A DNA stretch of 64,000 nucleotides. Source: Emiliania huxleyi CCMP1516. Taxonomy: Eukaryota; Haptophyta; Isochrysidales; Noelaerhabdaceae. The first letter of the stretch is position 1, and the number at the start of each line of letters is the position of its first letter. Below the pieces are notes generated by a model that was not told the origin of the DNA, did not search any database, and saw only the letters and a program-made list of their open reading frames with translations. The stretch lies in contig NW_005195736.1 of NCBI RefSeq assembly GCF_000372725.1, positions 320,984-384,983 of the forward strand. The letters are read 5' to 3'. The position numbers and the translations under genes were made by a program. Below are positions 9,577-20,900 of the stretch, piece after piece.

Positions 9577-10729
9577 GGCCGCCAGAAAGAAGAAAAACGT
9601 GGCCCTATCCGGCCCGATCGGACCCGAGATGGGACGCTAAAATCGGATCGCTTCTCATCGCCAAACGTGTCAGCAGTCCTCCTCTGGGAATGTACGTAAG
9701 AGCTACATACATTGAAAATGATTACAAAATGGCCCCGAAAGAAGAAAAACCGCCGCTCGGGGGAGTTGTTTTGCTTTCCCGTTTTCTGGTTCTTTCCCCT
9801 CACTATCGAGTCTCCGTTTCTGTAGAAAAGAAGCGGAGAGAGAAGAGGAGCGACATCCTGGGGGTTTGCGTTTGGGCTGCAGCCTGCCTGGCCTGAACGG
9901 GCGTCCGGGCTGATTTCGAGGCATTCGTGAAAGAGCTCCCCCTCGTCCATCTTCCACTCGAACGCTACCCGGTCTCCTTCCGGGACCCCGCTCTCCACCC
10001 CGTTGACCGCGGCGCGGTGGCAGAATGCCTTGCCCTTGGCGCGGCGCTCCGCCTTCTGCCTCTCCGCCGCCTTCTCGGCGCGTGCGGCGGCGCGTGCGCC
10101 ACGTGAGCCCGCAGCCCTGCTCTCTACTACCACGTAGTCGCGCATGCACCTGCCACCTCACGCCTCAGCAGGCGCGCCCGCCCGCCCGGCCGGAGCAGCC
10201 CCCACGCGTCGCCGCTAGGCCGCTCGATTTGGCCGCCTTCCGTCCCCCTCAATCAGCTAGATAAACAATCATGCCCTCAATGCTCCTGCGCCTTGCTGCT
10301 CGTCCCCCCCCCCCGCCCGCCCCCCCCAAATCTTCTGCACTCACCTTCCTGATACATATCGTTTTTGCGCTCCCTTTTCTTTCTCTCCCTCTCTCCTGAT
10401 TCGGAGCCATGCCAGAGAGGTGTCCGCACCTGCGCATCAGCAGAGCCATGCTGTCCGCAGGTGTCCCCCACGTTCCCTGCCCCGCGCGGACGCGCACTCT
10501 CCCCGACGGCAAGCTATTCGAGCACCCCCCCGGTCCCCCTCCCCGCCCCCAGCCCCCGACCCCGCTCAGACCTCCCCGGCTCAAGCGAACAACGACAACA
10601 CCCAAACATGACATCTCAGTGCAACCATGATGACCTCCGGCGAGCGCGTCATCGACGAAAGCTCCCAAGCTCCACCCAGCTAGACAGTCCGCAGGATGGT
10701 GGCCACGCGCTTCTTCTGAGCAACTCGCG
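9577..10729. other. Intergenic; one weak minus-strand frame
   Basis: The promoter side of the ankyrin gene and the 3' side of the next gene. A minus-strand frame from ATG at 10145 (MRDYVVVESRAAGSRGARAA...) keeps plausible coding composition down to about 9890 (DRVAFEWKMDEGELFHECLE) and then becomes noncoding in character. It may be a small gene or a remnant. A C-homopolymer-rich tract lies at about 10298-10328. Confidence 0.3.
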
Positions 10730-12853
10730 CTATGAGCGCTGGGCCGCCTGCGATGCCATCCTGGCGGTGGTTGCCCTGGCCCTCGCAGCGACTGCAGCAG
10801 CACGCCTCATCTTTGTGGCGGCCCTCGCCTCCTCGAGCGCCGTCTCGTCCCCCTCAACGGCCGAGTCGGCTCCACTCAGCTTCACCTTGGCCTCCTCCAG
10901 CGCCGCCTTGGCCTCCTCCATCGCCGCCACGACCTCCTCCATCGCCGCCCTGGCCTCCGCCTGCGCCGCCCTGGACTCCGCCTGCGCAGCCTCGGCCTCC
11001 GCCTCCGCCGCCTCGGCCGCCGCCTCGGCCTCCTCCTCCTCCTCGGCCTCCTCCTCCGCCTCGTCCGCCTCAGCGTCCAAGCGCGCCGCCTCGGCCACCT
11101 CTGCCGACGCTGCTGCCTGGCTCTCCGCCGTGATGCCGAGCCGCATCCTCTCCTCGGTGAGCGTCTCGAGAAGCAGGAGAAGCCTCGCCTCCTCGGCCTT
11201 CTTCGCCGCCTCGGCTGCGTCTGCCTCCGACAGCGCCTCGGCACCCTCCTCGGGCTCCTGCGACGGCCCCGCCCCGCCCGCCCCGCCGCCCTTCTTCTTC
11301 TTCTTCTTGCCCTTCTTGCCCTTGGCGCGCTTCTCCGCCTCGACCTCCGCCAGCAGCTCCTCGGCGTGCCGCGCCGCCTCCTTCTCCTCCGCCGCCCTCT
11401 GCGCCGCCCTCTCCGCCGCTCCCGCGGCCCACGCCGCCTCCGCCGCCGCCTTCTCCGCCGCCTTCTCCGCCGCCGCATGCTCCTCGAGGGCGCGCACGCA
11501 CTCAGTGTGGCCCTTGTGCTTGGCAAACAGCAGCGCGGTCTTGCCATCTGCATTGCACAGCGTCATATCTGCGCCCGCCCGCAGCAAGCGGAGGAGGGCG
11601 GCGGGGTGGTCGTGGAAAGCGGCGAGAATCAGCGCTGTGTCGCCGATGCTGTTCTGCTGGTCGATCGCCGCGCCGTGCCTGATGAGCGTGTCGACTACTT
11701 TGTCGTGGCCATACGCGGCGGCAAGTATCAGCGCGGTGTTACTGGAGCTGCCGCTTCGCCGGTCGATCGCCGCGCCGTGCCGCAACGCCAACTCGACCAG
11801 CTTCTCGAAGCCATACGCGGCGGCAAGACTCAGCGCGGTGCCGCCATCGCTAGACTGCAACGAGACATCCGCACCGCGCTGCAGCAGCGCCTCGGCCAAC
11901 TCCTCGTGGCCGCAAGTCATTGCGAGCATCAGCAGCGTCATGCTGCTCACAGTGCTGTCCGAAAAGACGTACTCGAACGTCGCGTCGATCCGCCCGCCGT
12001 CCTCGAGCCACGCCAGCACCGCCGCCTCCTCGTCTCGCCGAGCCGCTTGCACGACCTCCTTTGGCACTGCCCCACTGCTCGGCTCGGCCTCCTTGCCACC
12101 CTCGCCGCTCGAAGCAGAGGCCGCGGCACTCGCACCCTCCGCCGCGCCTGCGCCGCCAGCCTCGGCCGACGGTGCGTTGCGCCGGCTCGCAGCCACCGCC
12201 CCGAGATACGTCCTGAATGCCTCGACGCACTCGGAGTGGCCCTTCTCCTTGGCCCACTGCAGCGCCGTCTTGCCGTCCGCATCGCGCAACGCCATGTCTG
12301 CGCCCGCCCGCAGCAAGCGCAGCACGACGGCGGGGCGGTTGAAGTAGGCGGCGTGCACCAGCGAGTAGCAGCCGTAGCGGTCCTGCAGGTCGATCTCTGC
12401 GCCACGCCGCAGCAGCAGGTCGACCACCCGCTCTTGTCCGCCCTGGGCTGAAACTGCCAGCGCCATCCCGATCTCTGCTCCGTGCTGCAGCAGCATCTCC
12501 ACCATTCGCTCGCGGCCGCAGTAGGCGGCAGCGCTGAGCGCAGTGACGCCGCCACTGTTCTGCAGGTTGATGTTTGCGCCACGCTTCAGGAGGAGCTCGA
12601 CAATCTGCACGTGCCCGTTCTGTGCGGCGAGCATCAGCAGGGTGTGTGGAATCTTACCGCCGCCGCCGCCGGCCACGCAGTCAACATCGAAGAGAGTGTC
12701 CGCCTTCCCGCCTTCATTCAGCCACGATCGCACGGTTCCCATGCGGCCGTCCGCAGCCGCCTTCAGGACGTTCTTTGGGACTTCACCACCCGGAGCACTG
12801 TCAGCAGACGGCGGCGTGCGGAGCGCGGCGGTGGTGCGGGAGGGCGCGGGCAT
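10730..12853 (-). CDS. Ankyrin-repeat / charged coiled-coil protein
   Basis: A 707-residue frame from ATG at 12853 (MPAPSRTTAALRTPPSADS); upstream in-frame sequence lacks a better ATG. There are two ankyrin blocks, residues about 30-210 and 275-435 (ANINLQNSGGVTALSAAAYCG; GDTALILAAFHDHPAALLRL), separated by an Ala/Ser-rich linker. After residue 440 comes a highly charged coiled coil with a Lys tract (KGKKGKKKKKKGGG) that could be a nuclear localisation signal, then Glu/Ala repeats. It resembles the 2220-4679 gene but lacks the RING, so the two are paralogs that differ in the C-terminal effector. No intron. Function unknown beyond protein binding. Confidence 0.75.
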   Translation of the reverse strand: MPAPSRTTAALRTPPSADSAPGGEVPKNVLKAAADGRMGTVRSWLNEGGKADTLFDVDCVAGGGGGKIPHTLLMLAAQNGHVQIVELLLKRGANINLQNSGGVTALSAAAYCGRERMVEMLLQHGAEIGMALAVSAQGGQERVVDLLLRRGAEIDLQDRYGCYSLVHAAYFNRPAVVLRLLRAGADMALRDADGKTALQWAKEKGHSECVEAFRTYLGAVAASRRNAPSAEAGGAGAAEGASAAASASSGEGGKEAEPSSGAVPKEVVQAARRDEEAAVLAWLEDGGRIDATFEYVFSDSTVSSMTLLMLAMTCGHEELAEALLQRGADVSLQSSDGGTALSLAAAYGFEKLVELALRHGAAIDRRSGSSSNTALILAAAYGHDKVVDTLIRHGAAIDQQNSIGDTALILAAFHDHPAALLRLLRAGADMTLCNADGKTALLFAKHKGHTECVRALEEHAAAEKAAEKAAAEAAWAAGAAERAAQRAAEEKEAARHAEELLAEVEAEKRAKGKKGKKKKKKGGGAGGAGPSQEPEEGAEALSEADAAEAAKKAEEARLLLLLETLTEERMRLGITAESQAAASAEVAEAARLDAEADEAEEEAEEEEEAEAAAEAAEAEAEAAQAESRAAQAEARAAMEEVVAAMEEAKAALEEAKVKLSGADSAVEGDETALEEARAATKMRRAAAVAARARATTARMASQAAQRS

Positions 12854-13260
12854 GGACGTCTTGGCGCAGCGGGGCAAGAGTGTGCGCGGACGATTTCTTT
12901 TTGCGAGTGCGCCCCCCCCCCCCCCCCCCCACAACCACCCCTTCGCCCACCTCGACGCCTTCGTGTAGGCGCCCCGCGACGGGGCCTCTTTTGGTCCTGT
13001 GGCGTACCTGTGTTGAAAAAAAAAGTCCTGGGAGGAGGACAGGGTCCCCACCTGCACGAGCTATCTGTACCTGTGTCAAAATTCGTTTGCTTCAATTCTT
13101 CTTTCCCTGTGTCGAACCTGTGGAGCCAGGAAATTCTTCTTTCAGTGCGAGCCAGTCCCGTGCCCAGTCCTGTGCCCAGTGTCGTGCGAGGAGTTTTGTT
13201 GTAAAATTCTTCTTTCATTAGTGCAAAACGATCGGGGACGCACGAGCAAAGCCTGTGCAT
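12854..13260. promoter_or_regulatory. Divergent intergenic region between two genes
   Basis: The starts at 12853 (minus) and 13261 (plus) face away from each other, so this about 400-bp gap should hold both promoters. It contains a C-homopolymer of about 20 bases (from 12909), three ACCTGTGT(T/C)(A/G)A-like motifs, and three AATTCTTCTTTC motifs. Its right end (about 13143-13215) matches a repeat also present at 29068-29215. No TATA box is obvious. Confidence 0.45.
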
Positions 13261-13969
13261 ATGGCCGCCACCGAGTCTTCTGGGGGCGAGACCGAGGAAG
13301 AGGCTCTATCACCCAGCTCTCGCGCGGTGCTGCAGAAACTCGCACAGCTCAACGTTGAGCTTCAAAGCTCGCCGAGGAGCAGAGCTGTGACGGAGGAAGA
13401 GAAGGCGCCAGGATTTACGACTGTATAGCACTGACCAGCGCAGCGGGGGCAGGACCGCCTTGGTAGGTTCGCTAACCGCCTTAACCTCTCCTCAGGCTAT
13501 GCTAACAACCATGGCAGAGCTTAACCAGAGGCTTGAGGCGGACCCTCGCAACCCAAACGGGGCAGGTGAAGGGGGCAGCGGCGGCAGCGGCGGTAGCAGC
13601 GGGGTCGAGTCGATTATGAGCGCGCTGCGCGACGCCACCGAGAGCTTGGGTGGGATCGTCGGAGACGCTACGGACACTCTGAGCGGGATGGTTGGCGACG
13701 CGAGGGATAGTCTGAGCGGCATCATCAGCGACGCTGGCCAGCGGCCCGTGCGCACTGCTCCGTTCGCCCCGCCCGACGATGGGCTGGAGGCTAAGGCACG
13801 GCGCATACTTGAGAAAAAAGGCGGCGCACCGCCAACCCCAGAAGAGGTGACGAACAAGGTGGCTCGCATGCGGAAGAAGAAGGCCAGGGAGGCTCGCGAG
13901 AGGAGCGAGCTCGAGCACCTCAAGATGCAGCTGCGCGACCTGCAGCAGCGGGAGGCTGGGCCCACGTAG
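13261..13969 (+). CDS. Small two-exon protein with 11-residue amphipathic repeats
   Basis: Exon 1 is 13261-13422 (MAATESSGGETEEEALSPSS...) and exon 2 is 13496-13969. A 73-base GT-AG intron (GTATAG...CTCCTCAG) removes an immediate stop, giving 211 residues. The start context (CATATGGCC) is good. Residues about 86-119 carry three consecutive 11-mers: DATESLGGIVG, DATDTLSGMVG, DARDSLSGIIS. Such 11-mers form 3-11 helices that bind membranes or lipid droplets in synucleins, perilipins and LEA proteins. A Gly/Ser linker precedes them, and a basic coiled coil follows (RMRKKKAREARERSELEHLK). A lipid-surface or desiccation-type role is inferred from the periodicity alone; no named family was recognised. 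Confidence 0.65.
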
Positions 13970-15897
13970 CATCGATCGCGCTCCTGGGTCATGGTCCTCG
14001 CGCACACGCGCGCGCTGGTAGACCTCTCGCTGCTGATCTCCCTCCACTCGCCCCAGCGCAGCAGGACCCCGTGCCGCCCGTGCGTACGGCACATCGGCTC
14101 TGCTCGGCTCTGACTCTGTCTCTCATCTCTCCGCCGGCCAGACGAGAGTGCAGATAGAACTTCTCTTACTTAGAAGCACGAACGAGCATTGCACAAATGC
14201 ATATACTCTAAAGCCGTAATATAAATCAATCAGCGGTGTGTGCCCATGCCCCACGGGTCGCGCGGAGAAGAGAAACAACGTGGCCGAGAGTACCGAAATG
14301 CGAAAGCGCGAGAGAAGGATCCGACCTCGCGCAACACCGCCTTCCCCGCCGGCGCCGCGTGCGTCCTCCCTTCTCCACGCGTGCGGCACGGCTGGAGGCG
14401 CGGCCGTCGCAAAAGAGGCCGCAGGACCTCCGCGCCCTCCCCTGCGCCCCTCACTTGCGCGCCTTCTTCGCCGCCGGCGCGCCGTTGGCGGCGCCGTTGG
14501 CGGCGCCGTTGGCCGCGTCGCCCCACGGGTTCGCCGGGTCAAAGTTGCGCGTGCCGTCGCACACGGTGGTGCAGGCCCCGCCCAGCCGCGTCCTGGAGGC
14601 AGAAAACGCCAGCCTCAAGGCACGAGCACGGTAGTGTGTGCAGCGCACTCAGAGCACCGTGTGAGTACAAACGGAGAAGAAGACAGTGAATACAGCCGAA
14701 TGCGACCGAATACGGCTGAATACGCGTCTCTCGAGTGCTGGTTGCCGCTGCAGCAGCGCCGCGTCGATGAGGACGAGTGCGGCCATGCCCTCGACTAGCG
14801 GCGGAGTGCGAGGCAGCACGCACCTGCGACATTGAGCAGCGGAGGTGTGCCGAGGGGGACCGGGAGGCGGTAAGTCGTCGTCGCCCGGCGCTGCTTGCAG
14901 CACCATGGCGAGGGCGCTAAGAGGTTCCTCTTTTCCGCGCCCCCCCCGCAAGGCGCGCGATACACGACGGACAGCTCCGCGGGGTGGTACGTCGTCGAGG
15001 CTTGAGGGAGAGTTGGGGAGATATGGGGAGAGGTGTGGATGGCCGAGATGCGCGCCGCATCTAGGCCTCGAGACTTGGGGAGATTTGGGGGGAGATTTGG
15101 GGAGAGATGGGGAGAGATGGGGAGAGATGGGGGAGAGATGGGAGAGATGGGGAGAGATAGGGGAGAGATGGGGAGAGATGGGGAGAGATGGGGAGAGATG
15201 GGGAGAGATGGGGAGAGATGGGGAGAGATGGGGAGAGAGGGTGTCCCGCTTCTAGGGTCCGCCGCACGGATCATGCCGCCCCTTTGCCTCGAGGGTGATT
15301 GCCTCGCCGGTGAGCCGCGAGGTCTGCTGCGCCTGCGCGGCGGGGAGATCGGGCGGAGATCGGGCGGAGATCGGGCGGGGAGATGGGCGGAGATCGGGCG
15401 GGGAGATGGGCGGAGATCGGGCGGAGATCGGGCGGGGGAGATCGGGCGGAGACTAGGTGGAGAGACGGCAGAAAGTGGGATGGCGAGGGAGGCGCCCGCC
15501 CGATGGCTCTCACGTTAGCCGAGGAGCCGAGAGGAGCCGAGAGGAGCCGAGAGGAGCCGAGAGGAGCCGAGAGGAGCCGAGAGGAGCCGAGAGGAGCCGA
15601 GAGGAGCCGAGAGGAGCCGAGAGGAGCCGAGACGAGAGGCGCCTGTGCGATGGTGGACACCGACTTGACGGCGATCTCCCCACATCTCCCCACATCTCCC
15701 CACATCTCCCCACATCTCCCCACATCTCCCCACATCTCCCCACATCTCCCCACATCTCCCCAACTCTCCCCCAGCTCTCGCCTGTCCGATGGTGGACACC
15801 GACTTGACGGCGATCTTGAAGTAGACGGGCGCTCCCGACGAGATGCCTCCGAGCGTACCGCCCGCGTAGTTGGACGCGACGCCGAGCGCGGGCCGCC

Positions 15898-15959
15898 TAG
15901 TCCCATACCTCCAGAGTCCCGAATCCAGTGTGGGTTCAGCTCCGTGCGTGGTGCGGTAC
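15898..15959 (-). mobile_element. Introner-like 60-bp element, left copy of intron 5
   Basis: Plus-strand sequence runs GTCCCATACCTCCAGAGT...GTGGTGCGGTAC and forms almost the whole of chorismate synthase intron 5. It shares the core GAATCCAGTGTGGGTTCAG with copies at 24759, 45164 and, partly, 16423 and 25279. Ends are near-palindromic. Confidence 0.65.
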
Positions 15960-16421
15960 TGGGCCGCCCGCTGTCGCCGGGCCTGCCGCCGACCGGGTTG
16001 GCCACGAAGGGGTCGTTGTGTGTGGAGCCTCGCATGACGGTGCCGCCAAAGCCGGAGCCGATCTCGAAGCCCTTGGTGGCCGGGAGCGACATCATCGCGT
16101 GCGCCATCTTGGCCTCCAGCCGGTCGAAGACCGGCTCGCCCAGCGCGGCCGGCACGCCGGTGCAGACGCACGCCACCGCCCCGCCGATGGAGTCCTTCTC
16201 GACCTTGACCTGCCGGGGAGATAGGGGGAGATATGGGGAGATACGGGGAGAGATGGAGTCCTTCTCGACCTTGACCTGCCGGGGAGATAGGGGGAGATAT
16301 GGGGAGATACGGGGGGAGAGATAGAGTCTTTCTCGACCTCGACCTGCCGGATCAGCGTCGCCATCCGGCACGCCGTCGGCGGGTGCGGGCAGCGGAGCGG
16401 GAGCAGCTCGTCGGTGCGCCT

Positions 16422-16467
16422 GGTACCACACCTCCAGAGTATCGAATCCGGTGTGGGTCCAGTCCCT
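16422..16467. mobile_element. Introner-like element, partial, at the 3' end of intron 3 (left copy)
   Basis: GTACCACACCTCCAGAGT then CGAATCCGGTGTGGGTCCAG; it matches about 45 bases of the 60-bp element and then runs into GCCGAGAG-type minisatellite. Confidence 0.55.
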
Positions 16468-17574
16468 CTCGGCTGCCTCTCTGCTCCCTCTCGGCTGCCT
16501 CTTGGCTACCTCTCGGCTGCCTCTCGGCTGTACTCTCAGCTGCATCTCGGCTACATCTCGGCGAATCTCGGCGCGCCAGCTCGCGAGGTCGACGCCCTTC
16601 AGCTCCGCCTCGCCGAGCCGCCCCCCGTCATGCGTGTAGACGCCGCCCTGCCAATCCTGCGCGTGCTGGCGACACAAACGTCAGAGGCGGGGAGAGGGCG
16701 GGCGAGGCGACCAGACTACACCGCCGCGCGGAGCGCTCGCTCGACGGCTTTGACACGCATCCCGCTCTTCTAGGCTCTTCTGGGCTCTTCTAGGCTCTTC
16801 TGGCTCTTCTAGACTGCCAGTCCTCGTAGCACGGCATGGCGCGCAGCGCCTCGGCCGCGCCGGCCGCCGCCGCCGCAACGCCGCGCTTGGCGGCCTCCGC
16901 GACACCCGCTGCAGAGGCGCCAGCGTGCACGCCGACAAGCTTGAGGAAGGCGTCCTCCGCCGCAACCTCGGCGTCGATGTTCGCCTTGCGCCGCTCGTCG
17001 GCGTCCGCGACCTCGGCCTCCCCAACGCGATGGAAGGTCGCCGGGTCTCGAAGCATGCGCAGCGTGCCATACTCGTCCACCTGTGCGGAGGCGGTGCTGG
17101 CGGCGGCGGAGACGGGGGAGGTAGGCAAGTGTCCCGGCCGTCCGTCGGCCCGGCTCAGTCTCGCCTCTCTCTCACTCTCTCTCTCTCTCTGTCTTCCCCG
17201 CCTGTGCGCGCGTCCAGCCGACGAGGCAGCCGCCCTCGCCGCGAGGGACGGCCGACTCCGGCAGCGAGACGTCCCCGATCGACGAGACCCAGCAGCTAAT
17301 CTCCGTCCCATACGTCCCGCGCAGCCACTTTTCGGCGATTGCGCCCGCCGCGACGCGGCCGATCGTCTCGCGCGCGGACGAGCGGCCGCCGCCCGAGGAG
17401 GCCTTGTTGCCGTACTTGATGAGGTAGGTGAAGGCGGCGTGGCCCGGCCGCGGGATGTCGCTCATCTCCTTGTAGTCGCCCGGAAGCTGGTCCTCGTTTG
17501 GCACAAACAGGCCGATCGGCGTGCCCAGCGTGTGCCCGTGCTCGGTGCCCGACAGGATCTGGACGAGGTCCTAG

Positions 17575-17704
17575 CAGACGTCCTCTGTCGCCCGCCTTGT
17601 CGCCCGTCCCTGGCGTGATGCCCCGCGAGGACATCGAGGCACTCGTCAGAGCAGAGTCGATCGACAGTCTGCGCACCCAATCACAGAAGGCGGCGGGCCG
17701 CCCC
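17575..17704. other. Junction between truncated duplicate and satellite
   Basis: About 130 bases of unique sequence joining the broken chorismate synthase copy to the satellite array; no gene seen. Confidence 0.5.
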
Positions 17705-20700
17705 GCCCCGCGGCGTCTCTTCACACCTCGACACCGTGAACGCCGTCAAGCAAGCGCCTTCTCACCGCCCCAAGGGCGCTCGGCGCCGTGCTAACAGCGC
17801 CGAGCGTGTAGCGCAGCACACGCGCGATGCGCCCACTGAGCCGCGTCTGATGACTCGGCGCCGCAAGCCCTATGCGAGTCGAAAAGTGTGAGAATCGTCT
17901 CTTTACACCTCCAAGCCGCCAAGTCGATTTTCGCCGTCAAACCGCTCTAGCGGCGCTGCGCGCCGCGCTAACGGCGCCGAGCGTATAGCGCAGCACTCGC
18001 GCAGCACGCCCCTTGCACGGCGTCTGATAAATCGGCGTCTCGAGCCCTATCCGAGTCGAAAAGTGTGAGAACCGTCTCGTCACACCTCCAAACAAAAGCC
18101 GCTAAGTCTTTTTTCCGCCGTCACGCCGCTCTAGCGGCGCTGCGCGCCGCGTTGAGAGCGCGGCGCGTGCAGAGGAGCACGCGCTGCGTACGCACCGCGA
18201 AGGGCATTTCTTGAGTCGTCGCCTCGAGCCCTATTCATAGCAAAACGTGTGAACGGCGTCTCTTCACACCTTGAGCCGTGAACGCCGTCCGGCGCCTTCT
18301 CACCGCCCCAAAGGCGCTCCGCACCGCGCTAACAGCGCCGCGCGTGCAATGCAGCACACGCGCGAAACCGGTTGCGACACGCCCCTCGCACGGCGTCTGA
18401 TGAATCGGCGTCGCTAGCCCTATCCGAGTCGAAAAGTGTGAGAACCGTCTCTTCACACCTCGGAGCCGCTAAGTCATTTTTCCGCCGTCAAACCGCTCTA
18501 GCGGCGCTGCGCGCCGCGTTGAGAGCGCGGCGCGTGCAGAGGAGCACACGCTGCACACGCACCGCCAAGGCCGTCTCTTGAGTCGGCGAGCCGAGCCCTG
18601 TTCATTGTATGAAGTGTGAACGGCGTCTCTTCACACCTCGACACCGTGAACGCCGTCAAGCGCCTTCTCACCGCCCCAAGGGCGCTCCGCGCAGCGCTAA
18701 CGGCGCCAAACGTGTAGCGGAGCACTCGCGCGACACGCCCCTTGCACGGCGACAGATGAATCGGCGCCTCGAGCCCTATCCGAGTCGAAAAGTGTGAGAA
18801 CCGTCTCTTCACACCTCAAAGCCGCTAAGTCGATTTTCGCCGTCAAGCCGCTCTGGCGGCGCTGCGCGGCGCGTGGAGAGCGCGGCGCGTGCAGAGGAGC
18901 ACACGGTGCGTACGCACCGCGAAGGCCGTCTCACGAGTCGGCGAGCCAAGCCCTGTTCACAGCATGAACTGTGAACGGCGTCTCTTCACACCTCGAGCCG
19001 CGAGCGCCGTCAAGCGCCTTCTCACCGCCCCAAAGGCGCTCCGCGCCGCGCTAACAGCGCCGCGCGTGCAATGCAGCACACGCGCGACACGCCACTTGCA
19101 CGGCGTCTGATAAAACGGCGTCGCGAGCCCTATCCGAGTCGAAAAGGTGTGAGAACCGTCTCTTCACACCTCAAAGCCGCTAAGTCATTTTTTCGCCGCC
19201 ACGCCGCTCTAGCGGCGCTGCGCGCCGCGTTGAGAGCGCGGCGCATGCAGAGGAGCACACGCTGCGTACGCACCGCGAAGGCCGTCTCTTGAGTCGGCGA
19301 GCCGAGCCCTGTTCACAGCACAAAGGTGTGAACAGCGTCTCTTCACACCTCGACACCGTGAACGCCGTCCGGTGCCTTCTCGCCGCCCCAAGGGCGCTCC
19401 GCGCCGTGCTAACAGCGCCGAGCGTGCAGCGCAGCATACGCGCGACACGCCCCATGCACGGCGTCTGGTGAATCGGCGTCGCGAGCCCTATCCGAGTCAA
19501 AAAGGGTGAAAACTGTCTCTTCACACCTCGAAGCCGCTAAGTCTTTTTTTCACCGTCAAACCGCTCTAGCGGCGCTGCGCGCCGTGCTGAGAGCGCGGCG
19601 CGTACAGAGGAGCACGTGCTGACACGCACCGCGATGGCCGTCTCGTGAGTCGGCGATCTGAGCCCTGTTCATAGCAAAAAGTGTGAACGGCGTCTCTTCA
19701 CACCTCGAGCCGTGAATGCCGTCAAGCGCCTTCTCACCGCCACTAGGGCGCTCCGCGCCGTGCTGACAGCGCCGAGCGTGAAGCGCAGCACACGCACGAC
19801 ACGCCCCTGAACGGCGGCTGATGAGTCGGCGCCTCGAGCCCTATTCATAGCAAAAGGTGTGAATTTCGTCTCTTCACACCTCAAAGCCGCTAAGTCCTTT
19901 TCGCCGTCAAGCCGTTCTAGCGGCGCTGCGCGCCGCGTGGAGAGCGCGGCGCGTACAGAGGAGCACACGCTGCACACGCACCGCCAAGGCCGCCTCGTGA
20001 GCCGGCGAGCCGAGCCCTGTTCATAGCAAAAAGTGTGAACGGCGTCTCTTCACACCTCGACACCGTGAACGCCGTCCGGCAACTTCTCACCGCCCCAAAG
20101 GCGCTCCGCGCCGTGCTAACGGCGCCGAGCGTGAAGCACAGCACACGCGTGATACGCCCCTTGCCTTGCACGGCGGCTGAAAAATCGGCGCCTCGAGCCC
20201 TATTCATAGCAAAAGGTGTGAATTTTGTCTCTTCACACCTCGAAGCCGCTAAGTCTTTCTTTCGCCGTCAAGCCGCTCTAGCGGCGCTGCGCGCCGCGTG
20301 GAGAGCGCGGCGCGTACAGAGGAGCACGTGCTATACACGCACCGCGATGGCCGTCTCACGAGTCGGCGAGCCGAGCCCTATTCATAGCAACAAGTGTGAA
20401 CGGCATCGCTTGACACCTCGAGCCGTGAGCGCCGTCCGGCGCCCTCTCACCGCCCCAAGGGCGCTCCGCGCCGTGCTAACGGCGCCGAGCGTGTAGCGCA
20501 GCACACGCGCAGCACGGCCCGTGAACGGGGTCTGACAAATCGGCGCCTCGAGCCCTATCCGAGTCGAAAAGTGTGAATTTTGTCTCCTCACACCTCGAAG
20601 CCGCTAAGTCTTTTTTTCGCCGTCAAGCCGCTCTAGCGGCGCTGCGCGCCGCGTTGAGAGCGCGGCGCGTGCAGAGGCGCACGTGCTGCACACGCACCGC

Positions 20701-20900
20701 GATGGCCGTCTCGTGAGTCGGCGATCTGAGCCCTATTCGTGGCACAAAGTGCGAACGGCGTCTCTTCACACCTCGAGCCGTGAATGCCGTCCGGCGCCTT
20801 CTCGCCGCCCCAAAGGCGCTCCTCGCCGGGCTAGCAGCGCCGAGCGTGTAGCGCAGCACACGCGACACACGGCCTTTGAATGGCGTCTGACAAATGTTTT
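17705..20900. repeat. Satellite array, 18 monomers of about 178 bp in A/B dimers
   Basis: The marker (T)TCACACCTC recurs 18 times at spacings of 172-190 bases. Two monomer types alternate: A (CGCCTTCTCACCGCCCCAA... CACGGCGTCTGATGAATCGG) and B (GCCGCTAAGTC... CCGCTCTAGCGGCGCTGCGC... GCAGAGGAGCAC), a dimer of about 356 bp. Each junction has GTGTGAA, a spacer of 8-10 bases, then TTCACAC: a conserved hairpin. The array has no credible coding frame; the short frames in it are repeated noise. The alternating dimer points to higher-order amplification, as in centromeric or subtelomeric satellites. Confidence 0.9.

Larger units (their letters stand above)
15069..16815. repeat. Intronic minisatellites of the left chorismate synthase copy
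   Basis: Separate short arrays fill the introns: GGGGAGAGAT units (about 15069-15240), GATCGGGCGGA units (15340-15455), GAGGAGCCGA units (15522-15640), CATCTCCCCA units (15672-15776), two 66-68 bp units with exon ends (16210-16343), and GCTCTTCTAG units (16769-16815). Exons of the gene lie between them. Confidence 0.8.
14168..17574. repeat. Segmental duplication, left copy
   Basis: This segment matches 22579-26407 in the same orientation, starting at ACTTAGAAGCACGAACGAGC and ending at GGATCTGGACGAGGTCCT, where the copies abruptly diverge. Outside minisatellite length changes the copies look nearly identical. One block (about 14829-14975) is replaced in the other copy by a different minisatellite. 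The copy carries all of chorismate synthase except its 5' end. Confidence 0.85.
14451..17574 (-). pseudogene. Chorismate synthase copy lacking the 5' part of exon 1
   Basis: This holds the same exons as the right-hand gene: exon 1 remainder 17574-17212, exon 2 from 17080, exon 4 16419-16344, exon 5 from 16209, and the final exon ending with the stop at 14451-14453. The duplication border removes about the first 60 codons, including [19 protein letters not shown] with the FMN/substrate-binding His, so it cannot make an active enzyme unless a new 5' exon is used. The 33-nt exon segment occurs twice here, against five times in the other copy. Intron 4 is 134 bases here and 132 in the other copy, so its units are not all a multiple of three, which supports it being intronic. 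Confidence 0.75.

Noticed and set aside
10365-12347. A 660-codon plus-strand Ser/Ala frame
   Set aside because: It lies opposite the ankyrin/coiled-coil gene and has no family character; GC-rich codon bias on one strand keeps the other open.
17705-20900. Regular repeats with spacers, reminiscent of a CRISPR array
   Set aside because: The units are long (178 bp), the spacers are part of the repeat, and the host is eukaryotic; it is a satellite.
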